Positions 5,830 through 12,662 of a DNA stretch of 24,470 bases are shown here, one piece after another. The DNA lies in IMG/VR virus record IMGVR_UViG_3300044630_000040, positions 1-24,470 of that record. One strand, 5' to 3'. The position numbers were made by a program, and so were the translations under genes. Under the pieces are notes generated by a model. It searched no databases. It was given only the letters and a program-made list of their open reading frames with translations, and had not been told where the DNA came from. The stretch comes from a virus. Within the stretch, counting starts at the first letter, position 1. The number at the start of each line of letters is the position of its first letter.

Positions 5830-7307
5830 GCCGCCACCAAAGATTGTGCACTGGCAGGGAGCCGCACGGATAGGTTTAACTTATTCTGTTTGTATGCGTG
5901 TACCGCGCTATAAATACGGGGAGCGTCCCTATTAAACTGATTAGCATGTAAGTCAAAAAAAGAGTCATCACATATTCTTGACCCTTGCATAGCCCGCAAC
6001 CCAAAGTTGTAAGTAGGATCCATATGCATGTCTTCTAAGTCTTCATACAACCGGATTGCGTCAAAAATATTCATATGCTCGTTAGTCCACATAAAATCAT
6101 CTTTATAAACACCGGTGTAATCGCCTCGGTCTATCTCGCGATACCCGTATTTTTCGTAATCTTCAAACATTTTTGAGGCTGGGGTAAACACCCCCGACAC
6201 CCCGCGCGTACCTATTTTTAACGCCGCAGGGTTGTATGACTCTCCTTGCCAGTAATCGCATAACCATTTTTTTGTTTGCAAAATAGATTCGATGGGTTCA
6301 TGGGGGAGCCCTATGATAAGGCCCAAGGTACCCCGATATTTTTTAGAACCGTTATTTTTGAAGTACTCTTTGATACGCACAAGCCCGTCTTTCATTTCGT
6401 CAGGATGCATACCTTTACCAATAGCTTTTCCTGCTTCGTGATGAAATGTTTCTACCCCGTAAAAGTGACCTAAAAAATTCATACGAAGTAGCTCTGGCAT
6501 TTCTTGCGGACGGCGTATTAAAAGATCAGCGCGTAGATAGCCAGCAAATAAAGGGCTGAAATTTAGCCGCTCAACCACGTTTGCAAATTTAGTGATCTTG
6601 TCTGTATGGTCGTTAAAAGTCTCATCGGCAACAATATATTTAGACACACCGAACCGGTCGTATGCATCCTGTAGCTGCTCTCGAAAATCGTCCGCTGTAC
6701 GAGAATGATCTTCTTTAACCCCTAATACGGGGAAATTACAGAACGCGCATTTAAATCGGCACCCGCGTGCTAGTTCCACTCCAAGCCACTCATAAGGCTG
6801 TAGAAAATCCCGATCCTGATACTTAATCATGTAACTAGGCATGGGGTAAGCAGGGTATGCTTTTGTAGCATCGATAGTTTTTACGCCGCCCCGAAGAAGA
6901 AATTGAGGGCGGGGGCCGTTACTGAAAAGGTAGGCTAACAAAGCAAGTAAAGCCTGTTCGCCGTAGCCGCCGATTAGATAGTCAATGTACTCGTGGTTGT
7001 ACGGCCAAATATTTGGCCCGCCTACAATAATTTTTATATGAGGGTATTCTTCACGTAACCACGCCAAAAATTGAACCGGAAACAAATCTTTGGCGTAAAA
7101 CATAAAACTAAACCCAAAGAACTTAGTATCCGCGTGAACGCGGGTTCTTGTAAGCTGCTTTAACTCGTCAAGAGTCCAGTATTGCAAGTAATCTATAACT
7201 TCTACATCCCAGTCATAGCCCCGCAAGAAATGAGCAATTCTATATGGCCCCGGAGAACGCGTTGGGGTTAGTGTTCCTATATTAGTAAACAGAACACAAT
7301 GATTCAT
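5826..7307 (-). CDS. Radical SAM enzyme with N-terminal Rossmann (B12-binding-like) domain
   Basis: A 493-residue enzyme. Residues 1-130 form a Rossmann-like domain with the layout of B12-binding radical SAM proteins (RIAHFLRGYDWDVEVIDYL, KIIVGGPNIW at 92-101, YIDYLIGGYGEQALLALL), but the DxHxxG cobalamin ligand motif is not visible. Residues 175-400 are the radical SAM barrel: C183-x3-C187-x2-C190 (ARGCRFKCAFCNF) binds the 4Fe-4S cluster, followed by KYIVADETFNDH, YGVETFHHEAGKAIGKGM and TLGLIIGLPHEP. Residues 400-493 are an extra C-terminal part. Many such enzymes are methyltransferases or do C-C and C-S chemistry. It lies inside the coupled chain with 4-base overlaps on both sides. Confidence 0.88.
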   Translation of the reverse strand: MNHCVLFTNIGTLTPTRSPGPYRIAHFLRGYDWDVEVIDYLQYWTLDELKQLTRTRVHADTKFFGFSFMFYAKDLFPVQFLAWLREEYPHIKIIVGGPNIWPYNHEYIDYLIGGYGEQALLALLAYLFSNGPRPQFLLRGGVKTIDATKAYPAYPMPSYMIKYQDRDFLQPYEWLGVELARGCRFKCAFCNFPVLGVKEDHSRTADDFREQLQDAYDRFGVSKYIVADETFNDHTDKITKFANVVERLNFSPLFAGYLRADLLIRRPQEMPELLRMNFLGHFYGVETFHHEAGKAIGKGMHPDEMKDGLVRIKEYFKNNGSKKYRGTLGLIIGLPHEPIESILQTKKWLCDYWQGESYNPAALKIGTRGVSGVFTPASKMFEDYEKYGYREIDRGDYTGVYKDDFMWTNEHMNIFDAIRLYEDLEDMHMDPTYNFGLRAMQGSRICDDSFFDLHANQFNRDAPRIYSAVHAYKQNKLNLSVRLPASAQSLVAA

Positions 7308-7885
7308 AGAATGGTTACGGGGAGTTTATTGTCCGTTGGGGTAGGAAGCTGTTGTTTTTGTATGTCAAAAAATGACCACGCTTTATCCCCATTAGCTCGT
7401 ACATAGTGCATAAAAACCTGTAGGTACTGACTGCCGTTAAATGCTTCCCGCCAATGTGGGGCTTCGCAGCCCATATACATTACTGCATCACCGGGTTCAA
7501 GCTCTACAGCAACGGCTGTTCCGTCTGGTCGCTCGATGTATATAGGCCAGTCCGCATTTTTTCGTAGATTGAGGGTCAAACTGATCTCACAAGCAGGACG
7601 GTCTACATGCCGAACAAGAACATTTCCTTGCTCGTAAATTCTAGAATACACATAAGTCGGCAACACGGGCTCCCCCAGTATTTCCGATACTTGCGGTATC
7701 TTCGACACTAACAACCGTACAAACGGCAGGTAGTTATAGACGTTAACTATGTCTGGGAAGTTTGGGTCGGGCACACACTTTTTGTGGGTATCAGACAAAA
7801 AAGCGGAGGCAAACTGCTCCGCTGCGTATTTGGGAATAAAATCCCGCACCACCACATAGTGGTTAGACAACAGCATTCGATTCAT
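7304..7885 (-). CDS. 2OG-Fe(II) oxygenase-like protein (HxD...H)
   Basis: A 193-residue protein of the 2-oxoglutarate/Fe(II) oxygenase family, prolyl 4-hydroxylase-like. The facial triad is visible as H93-x-D95 (VRHVDRPACEISLTLNL) and H144 (CEAPHWREAF). The double-stranded beta-helix strands are EISLTLNL, PIYIERPDGTAVAVELEPGD, AVMYMG and YLQVFMHYV. Arg at 163 could bind 2-oxoglutarate but the usual spacing is unclear. Similar proteins occur in marine and freshwater phages, with substrates unknown. It overlaps the cupin and radical SAM genes by 4 bases each (ATGA), so translation is probably coupled. Confidence 0.84.
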   Translation of the reverse strand: MNRMLLSNHYVVVRDFIPKYAAEQFASAFLSDTHKKCVPDPNFPDIVNVYNYLPFVRLLVSKIPQVSEILGEPVLPTYVYSRIYEQGNVLVRHVDRPACEISLTLNLRKNADWPIYIERPDGTAVAVELEPGDAVMYMGCEAPHWREAFNGSQYLQVFMHYVRANGDKAWSFFDIQKQQLPTPTDNKLPVTIL

Positions 7886-8238
7886 AGTAGATGGTCTGTT
7901 ATGGGGTACGCTAAGTTAACACCTTCCGGCACCATCGAAGGATCTACGATGTCGTCAACATCCTCGCCAATACGAAGTGGGTGGATGCAATAGGCTACAG
8001 TATCTGGAACCAGCGCAACAAGCTCATGCTGCTTATCTTTTTTGATGTAGATCATGTGGGGGGCTGTAAAAATCGATGCCTGCCCTTCTACAGTTACTTG
8101 GAGTTTGCCAGCGGCCAGCAAAGTTAGATGGTCAAACTGATGAGTATGCCCGTGCTCAATATCCCCCGTGTTTTTAAAGTGCATCATGCGGCTAAACAAA
8201 TTAGCAACGCACCCTATTTTAACGTCTGGTTCTGGCAT
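7882..8238 (-). CDS. Cupin-fold metalloprotein
   Basis: A 118-residue single-domain cupin. H29, H31, H33, D36 and H37 lie in DIEHGHTHQFDHLTLLAAGK, the usual first cupin motif with an H-x-H pair and the following G; the second motif is HMIYIKKDKQH71ELVAL. Strands VTVEGQASIFTAP and VAYCIHPLR complete the barrel. Cupins of this size bind Fe, Zn, Ni or Mn and act as dioxygenases, epimerases or ligand sensors; the substrate cannot be told. The ATG at 8238 has GGAG 6 bases upstream and shares TAATG with the chaperone gene. It opens the enzyme island. Confidence 0.82.
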   Translation of the reverse strand: MPEPDVKIGCVANLFSRMMHFKNTGDIEHGHTHQFDHLTLLAAGKLQVTVEGQASIFTAPHMIYIKKDKQHELVALVPDTVAYCIHPLRIGEDVDDIVDPSMVPEGVNLAYPITDHLL

Positions 8239-8720
8239 TATGTACTCCACTGGGCTTCTGGGATAGGCGTAAAGTCTACCGGGGCGGTAGGAGGGCTGAC
8301 GGCAACCGCGCGTACAGTACTACGCCATGATAAGAAATCTGCTTGATTAAGTAAATAAGGATTTGACTGCGCGGGGTCAGCAACGGCGGGGATTGCGGCC
8401 CAATCTGTTTCGTCTAATAGTCCAACAGCGGTTGTCTTGTTTTGTGCCTGAATTTGTTCCGGAGTCGGCGGTGGGGGTGGCGCATGTTCTTCATCATACT
8501 TAGTCTGCCATACGGCAAGAGCCGCGTTTGCCCAATCCGGTAAAACGGTTATGTCTTGGTTCTGGGACAACGGACTAACAAACTCTATATGCCCAAAAGT
8601 GCTGTACCACTGCAATGCCCATACATCCGCTGGGACGCCACACCCAGATAGGTTAAGATAAGAATACGCAAACCCGTCTTTGTTGACGGTTGATGTTTCC
8701 GCAAGAATAACAAGCCTCAT
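8238..8720 (-). CDS. Tail fibre assembly chaperone-like protein
   Basis: A 160-residue protein. Residues 1-75 are a beta-rich part (MRLVILAETSTVNKDGFAYS, ADVWALQWYSTFGHIEF). A Pro/Gln-rich linker with PPPPPTPEQIQAQ follows. Residues 95-142 match the tail assembly chaperone pattern: KTTAVGLLDETDWAAIPAVA, then NQADFLSWRSTVRAVAVSPP, with LLDxTDW and the R-x3-R-A core. Such proteins help fold or attach tail fibres. The ATG overlaps the previous stop by 4 bases, and the TAA overlaps the cupin start by one base. It may serve the fibre just upstream. Confidence 0.76.
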   Translation of the reverse strand: MRLVILAETSTVNKDGFAYSYLNLSGCGVPADVWALQWYSTFGHIEFVSPLSQNQDITVLPDWANAALAVWQTKYDEEHAPPPPPTPEQIQAQNKTTAVGLLDETDWAAIPAVADPAQSNPYLLNQADFLSWRSTVRAVAVSPPTAPVDFTPIPEAQWST

Positions 8721-9001
8721 TTTAACCTCTTCGTTTCTGTAGCGGCCAACAGCATTTGGGTGCTCATCTCATTAGCTTTAACCATTTCGTTCCGGAAACT
8801 CTCTACTGCAACACCTGTTCTACGCTGCTGACCAGAGTTTTCGATGAGTAACATAGGTAGCCACGAAACCGCACACTGCCAATCTTCGACTTCTTTCCCA
8901 GTGTTCATATCCACACCGTTTACTTTGGTAAACCACGCACATTGCATCTGCACACAATCGTTTTTAATCAGGGGACAAAAGCTGCCGGATTTGATTTGCA
9001 T
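8717..9001 (-). CDS. Small cysteine-rich protein, CPLIKNDC type
   Basis: A 94-residue protein. C9 (FCPLIKNDC16), C21 (QCAWF) and C43 (DWQCAVSWLP) are in the first half, followed by a helical second half (VESFRNEMVKANEMSTQMLL). Four cysteines in this spacing may bind a metal ion or cluster. I recall similar sequences from phage genomes, next to fibre and chaperone genes, with no function. The ATG begins one base after the YkgJ-like stop and the stop overlaps the next ATG by 4 bases (ATGA). Confidence 0.7.
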   Translation of the reverse strand: MQIKSGSFCPLIKNDCVQMQCAWFTKVNGVDMNTGKEVEDWQCAVSWLPMLLIENSGQQRRTGVAVESFRNEMVKANEMSTQMLLAATETKRLK

Positions 9002-9002
9002 A

Positions 9003-9437
9003 TCACTCTATCTTTAAGTTGTGAAACTCTGGGCTACCAAATCGGTTCCACGCCCCTTCTAGTTCATATAGAAGATTTTTATTTTCCCGCAATGCCCACA
9101 ATAATAACCAGTTAAGGTAACGCGCCTTCATGGGGGTGCCTGTCTCTTTAATTTGAAAGTACACCACCCCTTCTTTTACCCGTCGAATAATAATTAAATT
9201 ACTGAGGGTGGGCTTCATCCACTCTGGAAAAGCATAGCTCGATACCCACTCACAAAAAAATTCTTTGCATACGTCATCGCGCTCTTCGTATACGGTGCAT
9301 TTCTCACCCACGTAAAAACATGGTTTACCGGGATAATGCTGCACCCCGAAAACCTCTGCTTCAGACCACCCATCGCAACACCTATGGCAGTCCCCACACT
9401 GTCTACCTTTAAATATCGGAATTGTTTTTTGCGTCAT
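9003..9437 (-). CDS. YkgJ-like cysteine-cluster protein (putative Zn/Fe binding)
   Basis: A 144-residue protein with the CxxCxxCC cluster of the YkgJ family: C14-x2-C17-x2-C20-C21 (RQCGDCHRCCDGW). The second half follows the family layout: YPGKPC40, C47-x-Y, R-x3-C57, F-x-C62-E-W. That gives eight cysteines able to bind zinc or iron. The remaining residues form an alpha/beta part (LIIIRRVKEGVVYFQIKETG). Family members are usually annotated as putative zinc or iron chelating proteins of unknown role. It starts 3 bases after the tail fibre gene and is followed by another cysteine-rich gene and the enzyme island, so it could support the iron enzymes or modify virion proteins. Confidence 0.82.
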   Translation of the reverse strand: MTQKTIPIFKGRQCGDCHRCCDGWSEAEVFGVQHYPGKPCFYVGEKCTVYEERDDVCKEFFCEWVSSYAFPEWMKPTLSNLIIIRRVKEGVVYFQIKETGTPMKARYLNWLLLWALRENKNLLYELEGAWNRFGSPEFHNLKIE

Positions 9438-9440
9438 TAG

Positions 9441-10406
9441 TTAATTTTTAGAAGCAATAATCACGTCAATATACTGCACTGCGAGATTGATTGCATTACC
9501 CGTAAATGTACCTGTACCACTGCTAAAACTGAATGGGTGGGTGTGCGCCCCATCGCCGCCCGCCCCGCCAGTGGGGTTAGTACCCGGTGCAGTCATGTAG
9601 TTACCCGGAACCGCGCCACGTTTAGCATTACCAGAGCCGCCCGCAGGATGAGAGTGGCTTGGAATCTGGGGGGTCGTAAGTGTCGTAGAACCTGCTGAAC
9701 CCGAAACTCCGGTAATCGACACTGAACCAGATGGAGTCTGAGAAGCAAATGCTGTAGTAAACGCCACCGAACCGCCCGTACCGCCACCCGTACCAGACAC
9801 AACACGCAACGCTTTGTTGTTTTGAGTCGTTACTTGAGTCCACCCTGTAGGCGCACTTGCCTGATAAAACAACATAACGGTACCGGAGGGAATAGCGTTT
9901 GGAGCGGGGGAGCTTGTCCAAGTCGTACCGTTCGAAGTGAGCAGATTGCCCGAGGAGCCCGGAGCTACAAACTGAACGCCCGAAGTCCCGTTACCTAACA
10001 GTACGTTGTTAGCAGTAAGCGCCGATTGTCCAGTACCCCCACTAACTACCTCCAATATCGCAGCGTTATCCGGCTTGATATTTGTACCATCAGAATAAAC
10101 AGAGCGTTCTGCCGGGTAGGCCACGAATACATCTTTAGTTCCAGCGGAGAAATTTGTCTTAGTGGGAGCCCCCGCACTAGAGGCTAATACTGTGTCTCGG
10201 GATAGCGTAGTACCAGAAGCGGTATATGTACCGATACCCACTTCCCATTCGGATGAACCCTGAGCCGAGATAGTGTAGTAGGTTGTATTGCCGTCACCTA
10301 TTACAGAAAACGATTGAAACCCTATTACGGCCCCGCCAAGAGTGAGAGTGCCAGTACCGGCAGTTGTAGTAGTTTCTTTAACTCGATCCGCTAGTACTAA
10401 CGGCAT
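9441..10406 (-). CDS. Tail fibre with collar-type domain
   Basis: A 321-residue fibre protein. Residues 1-110 hold an N-terminal attachment part (MPLVLADRVKETTTTAGTGT, EWEVGIGTYTASG, TKDVFVAYPAER). Residues 120-170 are the GGTGQSALTANNVLLGNG stretch common in phage fibre shafts. A phage tail collar domain follows near residues 173-205 (SGTVMLFYQASAPTGWTQVT). The rest is a Gly/Ser/His-rich tip with HSHPAGG and AHTHPFSF, where paired His-x-His could bind metal ions as in other collar tips, ending in YIDVIIASKN. GAGGT lies 5 bases before the ATG. It probably contacts the host surface. Confidence 0.84.
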   Translation of the reverse strand: MPLVLADRVKETTTTAGTGTLTLGGAVIGFQSFSVIGDGNTTYYTISAQGSSEWEVGIGTYTASGTTLSRDTVLASSAGAPTKTNFSAGTKDVFVAYPAERSVYSDGTNIKPDNAAILEVVSGGTGQSALTANNVLLGNGTSGVQFVAPGSSGNLLTSNGTTWTSSPAPNAIPSGTVMLFYQASAPTGWTQVTTQNNKALRVVSGTGGGTGGSVAFTTAFASQTPSGSVSITGVSGSAGSTTLTTPQIPSHSHPAGGSGNAKRGAVPGNYMTAPGTNPTGGAGGDGAHTHPFSFSSGTGTFTGNAINLAVQYIDVIIASKN

Positions 10407-10414
10407 AATTTACC

Positions 10415-11443
10415 TCACACTGTATCTATTACTTGCCAATTACCGGGCTCATCGGTGTTGACGGAGTTCCAACCCGGAGATGTATTGCTAACTATGTTCT
10501 GCCAATTTGGCACTTGATCATCTGGAATAAGCTCCCACAGCAATCTTCCGATTACTACATCCGTCGCTGTAAACTGTTCCAACAAAGAAACTACAAAATC
10601 TGTTTGTGCAGATGAAGTGTCAATAGTTGTAACTGACTCCGTCATCGTAGCTACAAAATCAACTTGCGCGGTAACAAGCTCAGAAAGAACAATTGATTCG
10701 CTGACATCGCTTACGAACGCTACTAGCGCGGATACGGTGTCGCTACCACTAATTGTTTCACTTATTGCAGAGACGAAAACTACCTGCGCAGACTGCGAAT
10801 CCGTCCCAGATACAGAATCAGATACCGCCACAGCAAAATCAATCTGCACAGACTCGACATCTGAGGCTACAACGGTATCGGTAATAGCTACGACGAAATC
10901 AACTTGTGCGGCTTCAGTGCTACTTGCAGTCATACTTTCGTTAACAGACTGCGAGGTAATATACACCGCGCTATTTACATCACTACCGGTAACCGTCTCA
11001 TCTACAGCACTAACAAATACCACTTGTGCAGCTTGAGACTCCGCCCCCGCCACGGTCTCACTTACGGAACCAACGAAATCTACTTGAGCCGCTTCAGAAC
11101 TACTGCCGATTATAGTCTCGCTTACCGAGCCAACAAAATCGGCTTGAGAATCAAACGCGGAAGAAACATCTAACGATTCGCTAACAGCGGAAACAAAATT
11201 CACCTGCGCCGCAACAACATCACTACCAGTTAGAGTTTCGCTTACTGCTCCTAATACATCAAACTGTGCAACTACTACATCGCTGCCAGTTAATGTTTCA
11301 CTTAGCGCGGAGGCAAAAACTACTGTCGTAGCGACAGCGTCGCTTACCCCAACTGTCTCTGAAACTGAAACATCAAATACATTACCCCCTGTAGTAGGGA
11401 GCGTCGAAAAAGGCGCTTCAGAAAAAGCAGAAAAACCGAACAC
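10415..11443 (-). CDS. Acidic repeat protein: 14 exact 20-residue repeats and a tryptophan-periodic tail
   Basis: A 342-residue protein with a GTG start (AAGGA 6 bases upstream). Residues 1-21 are Phe/Ser/Pro-rich. Residues 22-302 are 14 repeats of exactly 20 residues without any indel. The key acidic residue recurs at 29, 49, 69 and so on to 289. The consensus is roughly [D/V]FVx[A/S]VSE[T/S][V/L]x[G/A][S/T][D/E]xxxAQV. The last 40 residues have Trp at 303, 314, 325 and 336, exactly 11 apart. There is no Lys, His or Cys and only one Arg. A regular beta-solenoid or stacked-hairpin shaft is likely. It lies directly upstream of a tail fibre, so a tail or fibre role is probable. Confidence 0.82.
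   Translation of the reverse strand: MFGFSAFSEAPFSTLPTTGGNVFDVSVSETVGVSDAVATTVVFASALSETLTGSDVVVAQFDVLGAVSETLTGSDVVAAQVNFVSAVSESLDVSSAFDSQADFVGSVSETIIGSSSEAAQVDFVGSVSETVAGAESQAAQVVFVSAVDETVTGSDVNSAVYITSQSVNESMTASSTEAAQVDFVVAITDTVVASDVESVQIDFAVAVSDSVSGTDSQSAQVVFVSAISETISGSDTVSALVAFVSDVSESIVLSELVTAQVDFVATMTESVTTIDTSSAQTDFVVSLLEQFTATDVVIGRLLWELIPDDQVPNWQNIVSNTSPGWNSVNTDEPGNWQVIDTV
10418..10537 (-). repeat. 33-base coding repeats, Trp every 11 residues
   Basis: This codes for the last 40 residues of the repeat protein: WELIPDDQVPN, WQNIVSNTSPG, WNSVNTDEPGN and WQVIDTV. Each full unit is 11 residues with Trp first, Ile or Val at position 4 (three of the four units) and Pro/Gly/Asn at the end. This is a second, unrelated periodicity in the same gene. 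Period 33 bases, three full units and a partial one. Confidence 0.85.
10541..11380 (-). repeat. 14 tandem 60-base coding repeats
   Basis: The repeat track of the acidic repeat protein. The unit is 60 bases and the period never shifts, so codon phase is kept through all copies. Copies share patterns such as GTTTCGCTTACTG / TCTCGCTTAC on the plus strand but have diverged strongly at the DNA level, while the positions of the Val/Ser/Glu/Thr and Ala/Gln residues are kept. This points to old duplication followed by selection on protein shape. Boundaries given are for protein residues 22-301. Confidence 0.85.
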
Positions 11444-11456
11444 GCCTGTTCCTTAT

Positions 11457-11633
11457 TTAAGCTACAACTAACTGATCCTCATCAAACCAGCGCGACTGAG
11501 TAGTCCCATCCGCATCAGTCCACGAAATCAGATATTGAACATTGCCATCTTCGTCCATACGCATGGACTCAACGGGTCCTTGAGGAATAACCCCCTTAGT
11601 TCTTAGAACATCACCTTTTTTAAACGTCGCCAT
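11457..11633 (-). CDS. Small SH3-like protein of unknown function
   Basis: A 58-residue gene that fills the gap between two larger ones: MATFKKGDVLRTKGVIPQGP, then VESMRMDEDGNVQYLISWTD and ADGTTQSRWFDEDQLVVA. The opening FKKGDVLRTKG with a following V-strand, WTDADG turn and WFDEDQLV end looks like a small SH3-type barrel, similar in style to YodC-like proteins. The ATG follows the previous stop by 12 bases and its own stop is 13 bases before the GTG of the repeat protein. The even spacing and the well-formed barrel pattern support a real gene. Confidence 0.75.
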   Translation of the reverse strand: MATFKKGDVLRTKGVIPQGPVESMRMDEDGNVQYLISWTDADGTTQSRWFDEDQLVVA

Positions 11634-11645
11634 GTATTCCCCCGA

Positions 11646-12221
11646 TTAAGCTGCATCTGCGTTGAACGTGTATGTCACATTAACGGTATCGCCTGAAGCT
11701 ACGATTTTATCCCCGCCAGTGAAATCACCTTCGGAAAACAAAATTCCAGAAGTACCCGTAGCTACGTTTGTAAGAAATGCTCCGGCAACAGTGCCGCCCG
11801 GCGCAGTGATCACAAACGACGAAGGGGAAGCCGTATTTGAAATAACGGAAGGATCAGCCAGCGAAGGACTACCAAATGTCACCGACTTACGATTTCCAGA
11901 ATAATTAGTAAACTCGGTCCAGCCAGCGTGAGTAGCAAGCGTATCACCAGCGTTATAAGTAGTGCCCGAGCCGGGGCCTTCAACCAAACCCAAATACCAA
12001 GCGGCGCTGTACGTCACGCCTTTGAAGTACTTATCATTTAAATCTTGTAGCCCCTCGTTGACAACGAGGTTGTGGAAAGTATCTTCCCACTTAAAGTTAC
12101 CTTCTTTGTCGTAACATGTAACAGTGAACACTCCGCCCAGACCAACTCCAGCGTCACTTTGCGCGGCTTTGTCTACATTAGCCTGAACAGTCTCACCCAT
12201 TTGCGATTTTGCGATAGGCAT
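11646..12221 (-). CDS. Beta-rich virion protein, KWEDTFHNLVVNEGL type
   Basis: A 191-residue protein. After a short polar N-terminus comes GLGGVFTVTCYDKEGNFKWE, then DTFHNLVVNEGLQDLNDKYF, SAAWYLGLVEGPGSG, and a long Gly/Thr/Ser beta region ending in TVNVTYTFNADAA. The sequence has the look of tail or fibre attachment proteins in podoviruses, and I recall similar proteins annotated only as structural. The ATG follows ten bases after the previous stop, with AAGGAG in the gap. Function is inferred from position and composition. Confidence 0.72.
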   Translation of the reverse strand: MPIAKSQMGETVQANVDKAAQSDAGVGLGGVFTVTCYDKEGNFKWEDTFHNLVVNEGLQDLNDKYFKGVTYSAAWYLGLVEGPGSGTTYNAGDTLATHAGWTEFTNYSGNRKSVTFGSPSLADPSVISNTASPSSFVITAPGGTVAGAFLTNVATGTSGILFSEGDFTGGDKIVASGDTVNVTYTFNADAA

Positions 12222-12230
12222 GATTACTCC

Positions 12231-12662
12231 TTATGGAAAACGAATTAGAGCCGTCGTGGCCGTGTTCGCGGGCATGGTGACGGTGTTGTTGGTTGAAGTA
12301 AATGTTTTATCTGAACCAAAGTCCAGTACTGCTACGGTCTTGTTACTACGAGTCACGTTATAGATCAAAGCACCACGAGCGGTAAAGTTAGCACCGGGCC
12401 ACGACACATCATTAAAATCTACGTACACCGTACCAGCTTTAGGCCCCGTGGTTTGTGTGTTGATAGTCACACCCGTCATCGTCACGCCGCCAGCCGTGTA
12501 GCCCGTGCCGGTCACTTCATTATCTGTGGTGTACACAGTGGTCAACTGCCCAATATCAGAAAACGCCGTGTACAACGCCATCCGCAACGTATCGGTCGCC
12601 AAGTTCTGCCCCGCTTGGAGCATCTCTTGTTTGAAACTGTTTGTCAGTCCTTGCTGGATCAT
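12231..12662 (-). CDS. Beta-rich virion protein, LATDTLRMALYT type
   Basis: A 143-residue protein. Residues 1-35 include FKQEMLQAGQNLATDTLRMA and LYTAFSDIG; the rest is beta-rich, with TGTGYTAGGVTMTGV, GTVYVDFNDVSWPGANFTAR, GALIYNVTRSNKTVAVLDFG and a final MPANTATTALIRFP. I recall this pattern from many uncharacterised phage structural proteins. Low charge, no cysteine and a short N-terminal helix suggest a tail or fibre-base protein. It overlaps the adaptor-like gene by 4 bases and is followed by a related-looking beta protein. Confidence 0.74.
   Translation of the reverse strand: MIQQGLTNSFKQEMLQAGQNLATDTLRMALYTAFSDIGQLTTVYTTDNEVTGTGYTAGGVTMTGVTINTQTTGPKAGTVYVDFNDVSWPGANFTARGALIYNVTRSNKTVAVLDFGSDKTFTSTNNTVTMPANTATTALIRFP

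Noticed and set aside
5826-7307. Radical SAM enzyme called a cobalamin-dependent methyltransferase
   Set aside because: The N-terminal domain has the right layout, but the DxHxxG cobalamin ligand is not visible, so the reaction is left open.
3459-8238. Complete RiPP biosynthesis cluster
   Set aside because: Radical SAM and 2OG enzymes would fit, but no precursor peptide, leader protease or transporter gene is found in or beside the island.
10617-11036. Plus-strand open frame of 139 codons opposite the repeat protein
   Set aside because: It follows from the 60-base repeats on the other strand; Thr/Ser-rich mirror sequence, no ribosome binding site, and all supported genes are on the minus strand.
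10541-11380. CRISPR array
   Set aside because: The 60-base repeats are coding, in phase and diverged, with no identical repeats separated by unique spacers.
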